A stretch of DNA of 64,000 nucleotides, from NCBI RefSeq assembly GCF_001715295.1, contig NZ_MDKB01000003.1, forward strand, positions 1,195,954-1,259,953, written 5' to 3'. The DNA comes from Streptomyces griseus. Its GTDB lineage: Bacteria; Actinomycetota; Actinomycetes; Streptomycetales; Streptomycetaceae. Position 1 is the first letter of the stretch. The number at the start of each line of letters is the position of its first letter. Positions 36,869 to 45,845 of the stretch are shown here, piece by piece. The translations under genes were made by a program, and so were the position numbers. Below the pieces are notes generated by a model, which was given only the letters and a program-made list of their open reading frames with translations, searched no databases and was not told the DNA's origin.

Positions 36869-36881
36869 CAGCGTTGCGACG
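36841..36881. promoter_or_regulatory. Candidate TetR operator: 11-bp direct repeat plus inverted repeat
   Basis: GCGTTGCGACG occurs at 36841-36851 and again at 36871-36881, exactly 30 bases apart (about three helical turns). Between them GACGT-ACAA-ACGTC (36848-36861) is an inverted repeat. The set overlaps the candidate promoter and is well placed for the divergent TetR protein. Confidence 0.5.
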
Positions 36882-36959
36882 ATACGGTGCCGTCCCATCC
36901 GCCCGTACGCGTCCGCACCGTTCGCCCCGTTCTTCACCCCCCCGTCGAAAGCGATCACG

Positions 36960-37898
36960 GTGAGCCAGACAGCAGCACCGCCGGCCCCGGTGGGCCCCGA
37001 TTCCCCCGCCCTCCTCCCGGTGTACGAACCCGGCGAGCTCGCCGCACTCGCCGCCCGCCACGGCCTGACCGTCAGCGGGGCCCGGCCCTCGCTCACCGAG
37101 TACGTACGGCAGCTGTGGGGCCGCCGGCACTTCATCACCGCGTTCGCCACCGCCAAACTGACCGCCCAGTACAGCCAGGCGAAGCTCGGCCAGATCTGGC
37201 AGATCATGACCCCGCTGCTCAACGCGACGGTCTACTACTTCATCTTCGGCGTCCTGATGAACACCAAGCACGGAGTCGCCGACTACGTGCCCTTCCTCGT
37301 CACCGGCGTCTTCATCTGGACCTTCACCGCCAGCTCCATCACGGCCGGCACCCGGGCCATCAGCGGCAACACCGGACTCGTCCGCGCCCTGCACTTCCCC
37401 CGCGCGTCCCTGCCGATCGCCCTGGCCCTGCAACAGCTCCAGCAGCTGATGTTCTCGCTGGGCGCGCTCCTGCTGATCCTGCTCGCCTTCGGCCAGTACC
37501 CGCAGCCGTCCTGGCTGCTCGCGGTCCCGGCCCTCACCCTGCAGGCGCTGTTCAACACCGGGGTGTCCATGGTCGTGGCGCGGCTGACCGCCAAGACCCC
37601 CGACATCGCCCAGCTGATGCCCTTCGTACTGCGTACGTGGATGTACGCGTCGGGCGTGATGTGGAGCCTCGACAACCTGCTCACGGGGGACAGGGTTCCG
37701 CGGCTGGTCCTGCTGGCACTGGAGTGCAACCCGGCCGCCGTCTACATCGACCTGATGCGGTACGCGCTGATCGACAGCTTCACCCGCGACCAGATGCCCC
37801 CGCACGTATGGGCCGTCGCGGCGGGCTGGGCGCTCGTCTGCGGCATCGGCGGTTTCGTGTACTTCTGGAAGGCCGAGGAGCGATACGGACGTGGCTGA
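36960..37898 (+). CDS. ABC transporter permease, Wzm/TagG-like
   Basis: 312 residues from the GTG at 36960. A cytoplasmic N-terminal segment ends in LTEYVRQLWGRRHFITAFATAKLTAQYSQAKLGQIWQ, the typical entry of ABC-2 polysaccharide/teichoic acid exporters, then six membrane helices. With the following ATPase it should flip the lipid-linked wall polymer across the membrane. The stop lies inside the next gene (8-bp overlap), so the two are translationally coupled. Expression is probably under the divergent TetR regulator. Confidence 0.93.
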   Translation: MSQTAAPPAPVGPDSPALLPVYEPGELAALAARHGLTVSGARPSLTEYVRQLWGRRHFITAFATAKLTAQYSQAKLGQIWQIMTPLLNATVYYFIFGVLMNTKHGVADYVPFLVTGVFIWTFTASSITAGTRAISGNTGLVRALHFPRASLPIALALQQLQQLMFSLGALLLILLAFGQYPQPSWLLAVPALTLQALFNTGVSMVVARLTAKTPDIAQLMPFVLRTWMYASGVMWSLDNLLTGDRVPRLVLLALECNPAAVYIDLMRYALIDSFTRDQMPPHVWAVAAGWALVCGIGGFVYFWKAEERYGRG

Positions 37899-38682
37899 GA
37901 CCCCTGACACCCGCGTACCCACCGTGGTCGTCGACGACGTCCACATCACCTACACGGTCAACGGCGCCCGCACCGGCAGGGGCAGCGCGACCTCCGCCCT
38001 CAACCGGATCGTCTCGCGCCGGCAGCCCCGCGGCGCCCGCACGGTGCACGCCGTCAAGGGCGTCAGCTTCGCCGCGTACAAGGGTGAGGCCATCGGCCTG
38101 ATCGGCTCCAACGGATCCGGGAAGTCCACGCTCCTCAAGGCCGTCGCCGGGCTGCTCCCCCCGTCGCAGGGCCGGATCCACACCCAGGGCCAGCCCTCGC
38201 TGCTGGGCGTGAACGCCGCGCTGATGAGCGACCTGACCGGGGAACGTAACGTCGTCCTCGGCGGCCTGGCCATGGGGATGACGCGCGAGCAGATCCGCGA
38301 GCGCTACCAGGACATCGTCGACTTCTCCGGCATCAACGAGAAGGGCGACTTCATCACGCTCCCGATGCGCACGTACTCCTCCGGCATGGGAGCCCGGCTC
38401 CGCTTCTCCATCGCGGCCGCCAAGAGCCACGACGTGCTACTCATCGACGAGGCCCTGTCCACCGGCGACGCGAAGTTCCAGCGGCGCAGCAAGGACCGGA
38501 TCATGGAGCTCCGCAAGGAGGCCGGAACGGTCTTCCTGGTCAGCCACAGCAACAGGTCCATCACCGAGACCTGCGACCGGGCGCTCTGGCTGGAGGCGGG
38601 CACCCTGCGGATGGACGGCCCGGCCGACGTGGTCGTGGCGGCCTACGAGAAGTTCACGGCACCCTCCAAGGCCGGCAAGTAA
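37891..38682 (+). CDS. ABC transporter ATP-binding protein, Wzt/TagH-like
   Basis: 263 residues from the GTG at 37891. Walker A GLIGSNGSGKST at about 68-79, signature-like YSSGMGARLRFSIA, Walker B VLLIDEALSTGD and an H-loop VSHSN. The MRTYSSGM signature and the long N-terminal stretch before VSFAAYKGE are typical of TagH/RfbB-type polysaccharide exporters. It lacks the C-terminal carbohydrate-binding domain of O-antigen Wzt, so substrate choice probably lies with the permease, as in teichoic acid export. Confidence 0.94.
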   Translation: MAETPDTRVPTVVVDDVHITYTVNGARTGRGSATSALNRIVSRRQPRGARTVHAVKGVSFAAYKGEAIGLIGSNGSGKSTLLKAVAGLLPPSQGRIHTQGQPSLLGVNAALMSDLTGERNVVLGGLAMGMTREQIRERYQDIVDFSGINEKGDFITLPMRTYSSGMGARLRFSIAAAKSHDVLLIDEALSTGDAKFQRRSKDRIMELRKEAGTVFLVSHSNRSITETCDRALWLEAGTLRMDGPADVVVAAYEKFTAPSKAGK

Positions 38683-38702
38683 CACGAACCGCACCGGCCA
38701 CA

Positions 38703-38751
38703 GGACGAGACCGCCGGACGGGCCCCATCGGCCCGTCCGGCGGTCTCGTCC
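38703..38751. terminator. Strong bidirectional terminator
   Basis: A 22-bp perfect inverted repeat (38703-38724 with 38730-38751, 5-nt loop) lies between the convergent exporter ATPase and glutamate dehydrogenase genes. Confidence 0.88.
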
Positions 38752-38777
38752 GTGAGCGGCCCCGGGGCCGCACCGGA

Positions 38778-41700
38778 TCACGCGTGGGTACGCAGCAGCG
38801 TCCGCATCGTCCTCATCGCCACCGACAGGTTGGCCAGGTCGAAGGCGTCCGAGCTCTGGATCTCCTCCAGGGTGGACCGCGACCGCGCCAGGATCGGCCC
38901 GTTCTTCTCCTCCCAGGCGGCGAACCGCTCCTCGGGGGCCGATGTCCCGTTGCCGACGGCGAGCACGTCCGAGGTCAACGCGGCGTGCGCCGCGTACAGG
39001 TCCTCGCGGATGGAGGCGCGGGCCATGGACTGCCAGCGGTCGGCCCGCGGCAGCTCGATGATCCGGTCCATCAGCTGAGCGATCCCCAGCCGGTCCCCGA
39101 GGTCGTAGTAGACCTCGGCGACGGCCAGCGGGTCCTTGCCCGTACGGTCCGCGATGGCCACGATGTCCAGCGCCGGGAAGGCCGAGGAGAACCCGGCGAC
39201 CCGCACCGCGAGCTCCTCGGGGACCCCGACCGAGGTGAGCTCGCCGAGGATCGACCGGTACCAGTCGAGGTCGGCGCCCTTGAGCAGCCGGGGCAGCTCG
39301 CCCCAGACCTTCTCGACCCCCTCACGGAAGAAGTCGACCGTCTCCGCGATCTCGACCGGCTGCGGCCTGTTGCCCAGCAGCCACCGCGAGCCGCGCTCCA
39401 CCAGCCTGCGCGAGTGCAGCCGGATCCGGGTCTGCACGTCGGCGGCCACCTGGTTGTCGAGCGCCTCCACGGCGTCCCACACCGCGGAGAGCCCGAAGAT
39501 CTCACGGGCCGCGTACTGCGCCCGCACGATCTCCTCGAGCGACGCGCCCGTCTCCTCCCGCAGCCGGTGCAGGAACGTCGAGCCGCCGCTGTTGACCGTG
39601 TCGTTGACCAGCACGGTCGTGATGATCTCGCGGCGCAGCGCGTGTCCGTCGACCGCCTCGGGGAACGCCGCGCTCAGCTGCTCCGGGAAGTAGGCGTGCA
39701 CCAGCTTCTGCAGGTGCGGGTCGTCCGGCAGGCTGGTGGAGATCAGCTCGTCGGCCGTCGTGATCTTGGTGTAGGCGATCAGTACGGCCAGTTCGGGCTG
39801 GCTGAGGCCCTTGCCGTGGTTGAGCAGCTCGCGGATCTGCCGGTCGTTCGGCAGGAACTCCAGCGCCCGGTCCAGGTGGCCGTCGCGGCCGAGCCTGCGC
39901 ATGAACCGCTGGTGGGCGTGGAGCAGCGACGGCGCCTGCGTGCAGGCGTTGGCGAGCGCCACGTTCTGCGCGTAGTTGTTGCGCAGCACGAGCCGTCCGA
40001 CCTCGTCGGTCATCTCCGCGAGGACCTTGTTGCGCTGCTTGACGGTCATGTCACCGTCGCGGACCAGTCCGTTGAGCAGGATCTTGATGTTCACCTCGTG
40101 GTCGGAGGTGTCCACGCCGGCGCTGTTGTCGATGGCGTCGGTGTTGATCCGGCCGCCGGACCGGGCGAACTCGATGCGGCCGAGCTGGGTCGCCCCGAGG
40201 TTCCCGCCCTCACCGACGACGCGGGCCCGCAGGTCCTCGCCGTTGACCCGGATCGCGTCGTTGGCCTTGTCGCCGACATCGGCGTTCGACTCGGCGGACG
40301 ACTTGATGTATGTGCCGATGCCGCCGTTCCACAGCAGGTCGACCGATGCCTTGAGGATGTTCTGCATCAGCTCGGCGGGGGTCATCTTGGTGACCTTGGA
40401 GTCGATGCCGAGCGCCTCCCGCATCTGGGCGTTGACCGGGATCGACTTGGCGGAGCGCGGGTGGACGCCACCGCCCGGGGAGAGCAGCTTCGGGTCGTAG
40501 TCCGCCCAGGAGCTGCGCGGCAGTTCGAACAGCCGGCGCCGCTCCGCGTACGAGGTGGCGGCGTCCGGGTCCGGGTCGATGAAGATGTGCCGGTGGTCGA
40601 AGGCGGCGACCAGCCGGATGTGCTCGGAGAGCAGCATGCCGTTGCCGAACACGTCACCGGACATGTCGCCCACACCGACGACGGTGAAGTCCTCGGTCTG
40701 GGTGTCACGCCCCAGCTCCCGGAAGTGCCGCTTGACGGACTCCCAGGCGCCGCGGGCGGTGATGCCCATGCCCTTGTGGTCGTACCCGGCGGAACCGCCG
40801 GAGGCGAAGGCGTCGCCGAGCCAGAAGCCGTACGACTCGGCCACCTCGTTGGCGATGTCGGAGAAGCTCGCGGTGCCCTTGTCCGCCGCGACGACGAGGT
40901 AGGTGTCGTCCTCGTCGTGACGGACGACGTCGGCCGGCGGCACGACCTCGCCCGTGACCATGTTGTCGGTGATGTCGAGCAGCGCCGAGATGAACGTCCG
41001 GTAGGACGCGATGCCCTCGGCCATCCAGGCGTCACGGTCGACGGCCGGGTCCGGGAGCTGCTTCGCGACGAAGCCGCCCTTGGCGCCGACGGGCACGATC
41101 ACGGTGTTCTTGACCATCTGCGCCTTGACCAGGCCGAGGATCTCCGTACGGAAGTCCTCCCGCCGGTCCGACCAGCGCAGACCACCGCGGGCGACCTTGC
41201 CGAAGCGCAGGTGGACGCCCTCGACGCGCGGGGAGTAGACCCAGATCTCGAACGCCGGACGGGGCGCGGGCAGGTCCGGGATGGCCTGCGGGTCGAACTT
41301 CATCGAGACGTAGGCGTGCGGGGTGCCGTCCGCGTCCGCGCTCTGGAAGAAGTTGGTCCGCAGCGTGGCCCTGATGACGGTGAGGAAGGACCGCAGGATC
41401 CGGTCCTCGTCGAGGGAGGCGACCTGGTCCAGGGCGCCGTCCAGCTCCTCGAGCAGCCCGTCGGTCAGCTCCGTGCCCGCCTTCTGCCGGCTCGGGGACA
41501 TCCGGGCCTCGAACAGGGAGACCAGCAGCCGGGTGGTGTGGACGTTGTTGCGGAGGGTGTCCTCCATGTAGTCCTGGCTGAACGTCGAACCGGCCTGCCG
41601 CAGGTACTTCGCGTACGCGCGCAGCACCATCGCCTGACGCCAGTCCAGCCCCGCGCCGAGCACGAGGGCGTTGAAGCCGTCGTTCTCCGCCCGGCCGGTC

Positions 41701-43793
41701 CAGACGGCGGCGAAGGCCTCCTGGAAACGCTCCCTGGCGTCGTCGGCGAGGTAGTCGCCGCTGCCGGCGACCGTCGGCATCCGCAGCCCGAAGTCGTAGA
41801 TCCAGGCATGCGTGCGGTCGGCGCAGCGCAGCTCGTACGGGCGCTCGTCGACGACCTCGACGCCGAGCCGCTGGAGCGCGGGCAGGACCGCGGAGAGGGA
41901 GACCTGCTCACCTGTCCGGTAGATCTTGAAGCGGCGCTCACCGGAACCGGCGTCGACGGGCTCGTACAGGCTGAGCGAGAAGTCCTTGCTGTCGCTCGTG
42001 AGCGCTTCGAGGTGGACCAGGTCGGCCACGGCGGCACGCGGCGAGTGGTCGGCCTTGTACCCCTCGGGGAACGAGTGGCCGTAGCGGCGCATCAGCTCGG
42101 CGGCCCGCTCCTCGCCCAGCTCGGCGTTGAGTGCCTCCTGGAAGCCGTCGGACCAGGACCGGGCGGCCTCGACGAGACGCGCCTCGATGCGGTCGGCGTC
42201 GGCGTCGGTGAGGTGCGGCAGCTCGGTGCCCGGGGGGACCCGGACGACGAAGTGCAGCCGGGAGAGGATCGACTCCGTGTTCCAGGCGGTGAAGTCGACG
42301 TTGGTGCCGCCCAGTTCGTCCTTGAGGATGTCGATCAGACGGAGCCGCACACCGGTGGTGTAGCGGTCGCGGGGCAGGTACACGAGTGCGGAGTAGTAAC
42401 GCCCGTACTCGTCCTGACGCAGGTAGAGCCGCAGCCGGCGGCGCTCCTGGAGGTACAGCACGGAGGTCACGATGGACCGCAGCTGGTCGACGGGCGTCTG
42501 GAAGAGCTCGTCGCGCGGGTACGTCTCCAGGATCTGCAGCAGGTCACGGCCGTCGTGGCTGTGGGGCGTGAAGCCCGCGCCCTCCAGCACCTCGGCGACC
42601 TTGCGGCGCACCACGGGCACCCGGCGTACGGATTCGGTGTAGGCCGCGGAGGAGAACAGCCCGAGGAAGCGCCGCTCACCGATGACGTTGCCGTCGGCGT
42701 CGAACTTCTTCACGCCGACGTAGTCGAGGTAGCTGGGGCGGTGCACGGTGGCCCGGCTGTTCGCCTTCGTCAGGACGAGCAGCTTGTGCTCACGGGCCTT
42801 CGCGCGGGCGTCGGCGGGCAGCCGCCCGAAGGAGGGGCTCACCGGGTGCGCCTCGTCCTCGCTGTGCCGCGGGTCGGAGCGCAGGATGCCGAGGCCGGTG
42901 CCGGGCACGGCCGTCAGCGCGTCGGACTCCCGGAGCTCGTACTCCCGGTAGCCGAGGAAGGTGAAGTGGTCGGCGGCGAGCCAGCGCAGCAGCTCACGGG
43001 CCTCCTCCACCTCGTCGTCCCCGAGGTCGTCGAGCGGCTCGACGGGGAGGTCGTCGGCGATCCGCAGGGCGGCGTCGCGCATCTTCTCCCAGTCCTCGAC
43101 GGTCTCCCGTACGTCGGACAGGACGCGCAGCAGATCGGCGGTGATCTGCTTGAGGTCGGCGCGGTCGGTCTCGCGGTCGATCTCGACGTGGATCCACGAC
43201 TCGACGAGCGCGTCGTGCGGCAGCTCGGCCCGGGTCTCCTCGGCGCCCTTGGTCCGCTTGACGCCGTTGCCCCCGGGCCGGTCGTCGGCGAGCACCTCGA
43301 TCAGCTTGCCGGTGACGTCGCGGCGGACGACGACCTGCGGGTGGATCACCAGATGGATGCCGCGGCCCTGTCGGGACAGCTCGTTGGTGACCGAGTCGAC
43401 CAGGAACGGCATGTCGTCGGTGACCACCTCGACGACGGAGTGGCTGCAGGTCCAGCCGTTCTCCTCGACGGTCGGGGTGTGGACGCGGACGTTCGCGGTG
43501 CCCTGGGGGCGGTTCTCGGCGAGACGGAAATGGGAGGAGGCCGCACCGAAGACGTCGACCGGATCGCGATCGGCGACGTCCTCCGGAGCGGTGTGCAGGT
43601 AGTAGCGCTGGAGATAGGCGAGCAGCGTCTCGTGGCCCGGCCGCTCGTCCCGGTCCGCCCCTGTGCCCGCCTGGGCGGTGAGCACCCGGGGGGTACCTCC
43701 CGGGCCACCGACACCACCGCCCGGACTGTTGTCAGCTACCCGGGCCGCCCGTTCGAGCAGCTCGGCCTTGGCTTCGTCCAGCTTGGTCTGCAT
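38778..43793 (-). CDS. NAD-dependent glutamate dehydrogenase, 180-kDa type
   Basis: 1671 residues, the expected size of the large (about 1,600-1,700 residue) NAD-GDH family first described in Streptomyces clavuligerus. It oxidatively deaminates glutamate to 2-oxoglutarate, linking amino-acid catabolism with nitrogen and the TCA cycle. The N-terminal half has ACT-like regulatory segments; the catalytic core includes GGLRWSDRREDFRTEILGL, the active-site lysine region VPVGAKGGFVAKQL and the Rossmann-type VGVGDMSGDVFGNGML. ATG at 43793 with AGGAG ten bases upstream. It is monocistronic between a strong terminator and a repeat-filled gap. The opposite strand is open for 1,680 codons, which is a GC-bias shadow. 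Confidence 0.96.
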   Translation of the reverse strand: MQTKLDEAKAELLERAARVADNSPGGGVGGPGGTPRVLTAQAGTGADRDERPGHETLLAYLQRYYLHTAPEDVADRDPVDVFGAASSHFRLAENRPQGTANVRVHTPTVEENGWTCSHSVVEVVTDDMPFLVDSVTNELSRQGRGIHLVIHPQVVVRRDVTGKLIEVLADDRPGGNGVKRTKGAEETRAELPHDALVESWIHVEIDRETDRADLKQITADLLRVLSDVRETVEDWEKMRDAALRIADDLPVEPLDDLGDDEVEEARELLRWLAADHFTFLGYREYELRESDALTAVPGTGLGILRSDPRHSEDEAHPVSPSFGRLPADARAKAREHKLLVLTKANSRATVHRPSYLDYVGVKKFDADGNVIGERRFLGLFSSAAYTESVRRVPVVRRKVAEVLEGAGFTPHSHDGRDLLQILETYPRDELFQTPVDQLRSIVTSVLYLQERRRLRLYLRQDEYGRYYSALVYLPRDRYTTGVRLRLIDILKDELGGTNVDFTAWNTESILSRLHFVVRVPPGTELPHLTDADADRIEARLVEAARSWSDGFQEALNAELGEERAAELMRRYGHSFPEGYKADHSPRAAVADLVHLEALTSDSKDFSLSLYEPVDAGSGERRFKIYRTGEQVSLSAVLPALQRLGVEVVDERPYELRCADRTHAWIYDFGLRMPTVAGSGDYLADDARERFQEAFAAVWTGRAENDGFNALVLGAGLDWRQAMVLRAYAKYLRQAGSTFSQDYMEDTLRNNVHTTRLLVSLFEARMSPSRQKAGTELTDGLLEELDGALDQVASLDEDRILRSFLTVIRATLRTNFFQSADADGTPHAYVSMKFDPQAIPDLPAPRPAFEIWVYSPRVEGVHLRFGKVARGGLRWSDRREDFRTEILGLVKAQMVKNTVIVPVGAKGGFVAKQLPDPAVDRDAWMAEGIASYRTFISALLDITDNMVTGEVVPPADVVRHDEDDTYLVVAADKGTASFSDIANEVAESYGFWLGDAFASGGSAGYDHKGMGITARGAWESVKRHFRELGRDTQTEDFTVVGVGDMSGDVFGNGMLLSEHIRLVAAFDHRHIFIDPDPDAATSYAERRRLFELPRSSWADYDPKLLSPGGGVHPRSAKSIPVNAQMREALGIDSKVTKMTPAELMQNILKASVDLLWNGGIGTYIKSSAESNADVGDKANDAIRVNGEDLRARVVGEGGNLGATQLGRIEFARSGGRINTDAIDNSAGVDTSDHEVNIKILLNGLVRDGDMTVKQRNKVLAEMTDEVGRLVLRNNYAQNVALANACTQAPSLLHAHQRFMRRLGRDGHLDRALEFLPNDRQIRELLNHGKGLSQPELAVLIAYTKITTADELISTSLPDDPHLQKLVHAYFPEQLSAAFPEAVDGHALRREIITTVLVNDTVNSGGSTFLHRLREETGASLEEIVRAQYAAREIFGLSAVWDAVEALDNQVAADVQTRIRLHSRRLVERGSRWLLGNRPQPVEIAETVDFFREGVEKVWGELPRLLKGADLDWYRSILGELTSVGVPEELAVRVAGFSSAFPALDIVAIADRTGKDPLAVAEVYYDLGDRLGIAQLMDRIIELPRADRWQSMARASIREDLYAAHAALTSDVLAVGNGTSAPEERFAAWEEKNGPILARSRSTLEEIQSSDAFDLANLSVAMRTMRTLLRTHA

Positions 43794-44195
43794 GTCCTCT
43801 GGCTCCTGTCGCGCGCCGTTGCGTGACGTAGGTGTAAAAGACGACGTACCGCCACGACACGGGGTTTCCGGTCTCGGTCGACGCTATGCCGCCGTGGGAG
43901 ATACCCGGGGCCATATCGGCCATTTTCGGCAGACGGCCCGGGGTGCGGAGATCGCGGATCGCCCGGGTGCGGTGGCACTCCGGGCGCAGGCCGGGGGCTT
44001 CGCTGCCCCCGAGGCGTATCGCGCTGATCACGGACCCAGGCTATCTCTCCCGTACCCACCACCGTCATGGGCCGCATGTGTACAAAAGATGACCCCGAAC
44101 TTTGACACTCTGGACATCGCGCCGGGCCGTCCCGGCGCGTATCGGGACCCGTGTGCAGCCGCCGCCTCCAGGACGGGCACGTCGGCCCGTCGGCA
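43794..44195. other. Upstream region of the glutamate dehydrogenase gene
   Basis: About 400 bases without a gene. A comparatively AT-rich patch (about 44077-44115) is the best place for the dehydrogenase promoter. TTGACA at 44102-44107 on the plus strand has no matching -10. Confidence 0.45.
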
Positions 44196-44960
44196 CCCTT
44201 GGGCCGGGCGGTCGGCTTCGCCGGGCGCCCCGGCCGGGTGTTCACCGCGTACGTCGGCCGGGTGTTCACGGGAGCCTTCGCGAAACGCCTCGGCCGGGTG
44301 TTCGCGGGAGCCCTCGCGGGGCGCCTCGGCCGGATGTCCGCCAGGGTCGCGTCCTCAGGTGCTCACCGACTGCCTCGGCAGGGTGTTCGCCGGGTGCCCC
44401 GGCAGAGGCGCATCCACAGACGCTCACCCTATGCCCCCGCCAGGTCTTCGCCCGGTCCATCGGCAGAAGTACGTCCACAGGCGCCCTTCAGCTGCCTCGC
44501 CCGGATGTTCGCCCGACACGTGGGCAGAACCGCGTCCGCAGGCGCTCACCAGCTACCTCGCCAGGGTGTTCGCCGGGTCCATCGACAGAGGTACGCCCAC
44601 CGGATGCCTCAGCCGGATGGTCGCCCGACATGTCGGCAGAATCGCGTCCGCAGGCGCTCGCCAACTGCCTCGCCAGGGTGTTCGCCCGGTCCATCGACAG
44701 AGGTACGCCCGCCGACGCCCACCGGATGCCCCGGCGGATTGGTCGCCCGACATGTCGGCAGAATCACGTCCGCAGGCGCTCGCCAACTGCCTCGCCAGGG
44801 CGTTCGCCCGGTCCATCGACAGAGGTACGCCCGCCGACGCCCACCGGATGCCCCGGCCGGATGTTCGCCCGGTCCATCGGCAGGCGCGCTCACCCCAGGG
44901 TTCACCCGGAGGTTCGCCGGGTGCTTCGCCGTACGCCCTCGGCTCTCCCGTTCTCCGGAC
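44196..44960. repeat. Array of degenerate tandem repeats, probably non-coding
   Basis: Best-preserved units run 44459-44580 (122 bp), 44581-44692 (112 bp), 44693-44814 (122 bp) and 44815-44875 (61 bp, truncated), with a shorter unit before (44397-44458). Units 2 and 3 are nearly identical apart from a 10-bp indel. Each full unit has a palindromic core: CCGACATGTCGG at 44625-44636 and 44747-44758, changed to CCGACACGTGGG in the first. Upstream, about 44230-44345, shorter GGCCGGGTGTTC-type repeats occur. Unit lengths of 112 and 122 are not multiples of three, so repeats fall in different frames, which argues against coding. Frames on both strands lack ribosome-binding sites. Confidence 0.8.
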
Positions 44961-45090
44961 ACCGTCGGCTGAGCGCGCCGTCGCCCCTGCCGACACGCTC
45001 GCGGACGAGCTCACCCGGGCCCACACCCAGCGAGCCGGGAGCCCGCCGGCCCGCCGAGGGAACGCCCCCGGCCGTCCCCGGCATGCGCCG

Positions 45091-45780
45091 TCAGTCCGCC
45101 ATCCGCTCCGCCAGCGCGACGGCCTCGGCGAGGGTGTCCACGACGGGTACCCCCGCCGCCTCCAGGCTGGCGCGGCTGTGGGAACCGCCGGTGTAGAGAA
45201 CGGCTCGCGCCCCCACGTGCGCCGCCGCCACGGCGTCGTCCACCGCGTCCCCGATGACGACCGCGTGCTCGGGGGCGGCCCGGGCCGCCCCCTCCAGGCC
45301 CGCCAGCACCTCGAAGTGGCGTTCCATGTGCTGCGCCTTGCTGCCGCCGGAAGGACCCGTGCGCCCGTCGACGCGTACGAAGTGACGCTCGATGCCGTAC
45401 CCCCGGACCACGGGGACCAGGTGCTCGTGGCCGTACATGCTGAGCAGCGACTGGCTCCGGCCGGCCCGGGACCACCGCGCCAGCAGTTCCTCGACCCCCT
45501 CCGTCAGCGCACAGGCGGCCCGCCGCTCGGTGTAGTGGCGGTGGAAGATGCCGTCCATCCGCTCCCACTCGGCCTGCGTGGGCGCTCTGCCGAGCAGCCG
45601 CTCGTAGAACCTCGGTATCGGGACGCAGTACGTCTCGCGGTACTGCTCCAGCGTGATCGGCGCCAGGCCGACCTCCGCGAAGGCGGCGTTCGTCGCCCCG
45701 AGGACCGCGTGGACGTCGTCCAGCAGGGTGCCGTTCCAGTCCCAGACCAGATGGGTGGGGTGCTTCCCGGGTGTCGCCAT
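45091..45780 (-). CDS. HAD-superfamily hydrolase
   Basis: 229 residues from the ATG at 45780. HAD motif I DWNGTLLDD (the first Asp of DxD is followed by W-N-G), a helical cap domain, motif II SLLSMYG, the lysine motif around SKAQHME and motif IV VIGDAVDDAVAA. It is a phosphatase-type enzyme similar to phosphoglycolate phosphatase-like members; its substrate is not known. TATTTT at 45792-45787 ends six bases before the ATG and there is no ribosome-binding site, so the mRNA may be leaderless. The frame extends to 45885 but motif I fits the chosen start. Confidence 0.88.
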   Translation of the reverse strand: MATPGKHPTHLVWDWNGTLLDDVHAVLGATNAAFAEVGLAPITLEQYRETYCVPIPRFYERLLGRAPTQAEWERMDGIFHRHYTERRAACALTEGVEELLARWSRAGRSQSLLSMYGHEHLVPVVRGYGIERHFVRVDGRTGPSGGSKAQHMERHFEVLAGLEGAARAAPEHAVVIGDAVDDAVAAAHVGARAVLYTGGSHSRASLEAAGVPVVDTLAEAVALAERMAD

Positions 45781-45845
45781 ACAGAGAAAATACCCGCCGG
45801 GTACGACAGTGCCTCTCCCCCGGCCGCCGCCCGGCGGCCCGGCGC

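Noticed and set aside
38784-43826. A 1,680-codon plus-strand frame opposite glutamate dehydrogenase
   Set aside because: It mirrors a well-recognised gene with complete family motifs; its composition is a shadow of third-position GC bias.
44102-44107. TTGACA as a plus-strand promoter
   Set aside because: No -10 hexamer 16-19 bases downstream and no gene to express in that direction.
44397-44875. Possible CRISPR array
   Set aside because: Units are about 60-122 bp, contiguous and degenerate, with no constant repeat plus unique spacers and no cas genes nearby.
44102-45196. Plus-strand frame of 364 codons over the repeat array
   Set aside because: The repeat units change frame within it and it has no ribosome-binding site or recognisable domain.
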